Assembly (NCBI GenBank): GCA_003161755.1
Contig: PMNP01000163.1
Coordinates: forward strand, 2,141 to 9,166
DNA: 7,026 nt
Direction of reading: 5' to 3'
DNA from: Ignavibacteriota bacterium
GTDB taxonomy: Bacteria; Bacteroidota; UBA10030; UBA6906
The translations under genes were made by a program, and so were the position numbers. A model generated the notes under the pieces. That model did not search any database. It was not told where the DNA came from and saw only the letters and a program-made list of their open reading frames with translations. Each line of letters opens with the position of its first letter. The stretch's first letter is position 1. Positions 6,767-7,026 of the stretch are shown one piece after another.

Positions 6767-6792
6767 GAGTAATCACCGGAGAGATTGCTTCC

Positions 6793-7026
6793 ATGGCACA
6801 GCAAAACACTTCATCTGTGGATCCTGTCGCAGATCCGCGGTTCGCTCAACGTGCGTCCGAACTCCTGGCCTCCGGCGATGTTTCAGGGGCCCTTGATCTC
6901 GCATTCGCAGGTGCGGAAAAGTTTCCCTGGTACGCGACCGGACAGTATATTCTGGGAACTTGTTACGAGGAGGCAGGCCAAATTCTTGATGCGCTTGCCG
7001 TCTTCCGGAGGGCTCATCAGTTTCTC
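6793..7026 (+). CDS. tetratricopeptide-repeat protein, N-terminal part (cut by window end)
   Basis: An ATG at 6793 opens a frame that runs without a stop through the last base (78 codons visible). A GGAGAG ribosome site at 6778-6783 lies 9 bases upstream, and the gene starts 26 bases after the glycosyltransferase stop, suggesting one transcript. After a polar N-terminus (MAQQNTSSVDPVADPRF), residues about 17-78 show TPR-like helical pairs: ASELLASGDVSGALDLAFAG and then YILGTCYEEAGQILDALAVF, with the expected small and aromatic positions. No signal peptide is seen, so a cytoplasmic protein is likely, at least at this end. TPR units mediate protein contacts, so partner and function cannot be inferred. 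I recall TPR genes near lptE in some Bacteroidota. Confidence 0.85.
   Translation, partial: MAQQNTSSVDPVADPRFAQRASELLASGDVSGALDLAFAGAEKFPWYATGQYILGTCYEEAGQILDALAVFRRAHQFL

Noticed and set aside
6764..6774. TGAGAGTAATC also present at 76-86, considered as a repeat flanking the region
   Set aside because: A single 11-base direct match in 7 kb is expected by chance, and neither copy is associated with mobile-element features.

Overview
This 7 kb window looks like ordinary chromosomal DNA from a Gram-negative bacterium, most likely of the Bacteroidota / Chlorobi / Ignavibacteria group. Three things point there. The order miaB, a receiver-less sigma-54 activator, then lptE is one I recall from Bacteroidota-type genomes. 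The LptE lipoprotein is of the short form seen there. The best promoter candidates fit either a sigma-70 pattern or the Bacteroidota TTTG / TAnnTTTG pattern. The lineage is inferred from gene content and not proven.

Layout. At the left edge there may be the last 12 codons of an unidentified plus-strand gene (to base 40). It converges on a minus-strand phosphate acetyltransferase gene (pta, 94-1080). A gap of about 257 bp separates pta from the divergent plus-strand cluster and holds one candidate promoter for each direction. The plus cluster is very tight: miaB (1338-2690), a signal-peptide/TPR/SPOR-domain protein (2687-3550, ATGA overlap), a sigma-54 activator without a sensory domain (3552-4700, 1-bp gap), and lptE (4697-5224, GTGA overlap). 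After a 66-bp spacer that begins within a perfect dyad come a membrane-bound family 2 glycosyltransferase of the cellulose synthase / CslA-like type (5291-6766) and a TPR protein cut by the window end (from 6793).

How the genes work together. pta belongs to acetyl-phosphate / acetyl-CoA metabolism and is independent. miaB modifies tRNA position 37. The rest of the plus cluster has an envelope theme: a periplasmic peptidoglycan-binding (SPOR) protein, an outer-membrane LPS assembly lipoprotein, and an inner-membrane polysaccharide or glycolipid glycosyltransferase. In their midst is a DNA-binding sigma-54 activator whose translation is probably coupled to its neighbours. A local envelope-homeostasis regulator is a reasonable hypothesis, but no target promoter with a correct -24/-12 element was found in the window.

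I see no mobile element, CRISPR array, tRNA, rRNA or defence system, and nothing that amounts to a clearly new system. The most interesting points are the sensor-less activator tied to lptE, a degenerate second copy of the Fis-type helices inside it, the glycosyltransferase placed after lptE, and the dyad at the lptE stop codon.
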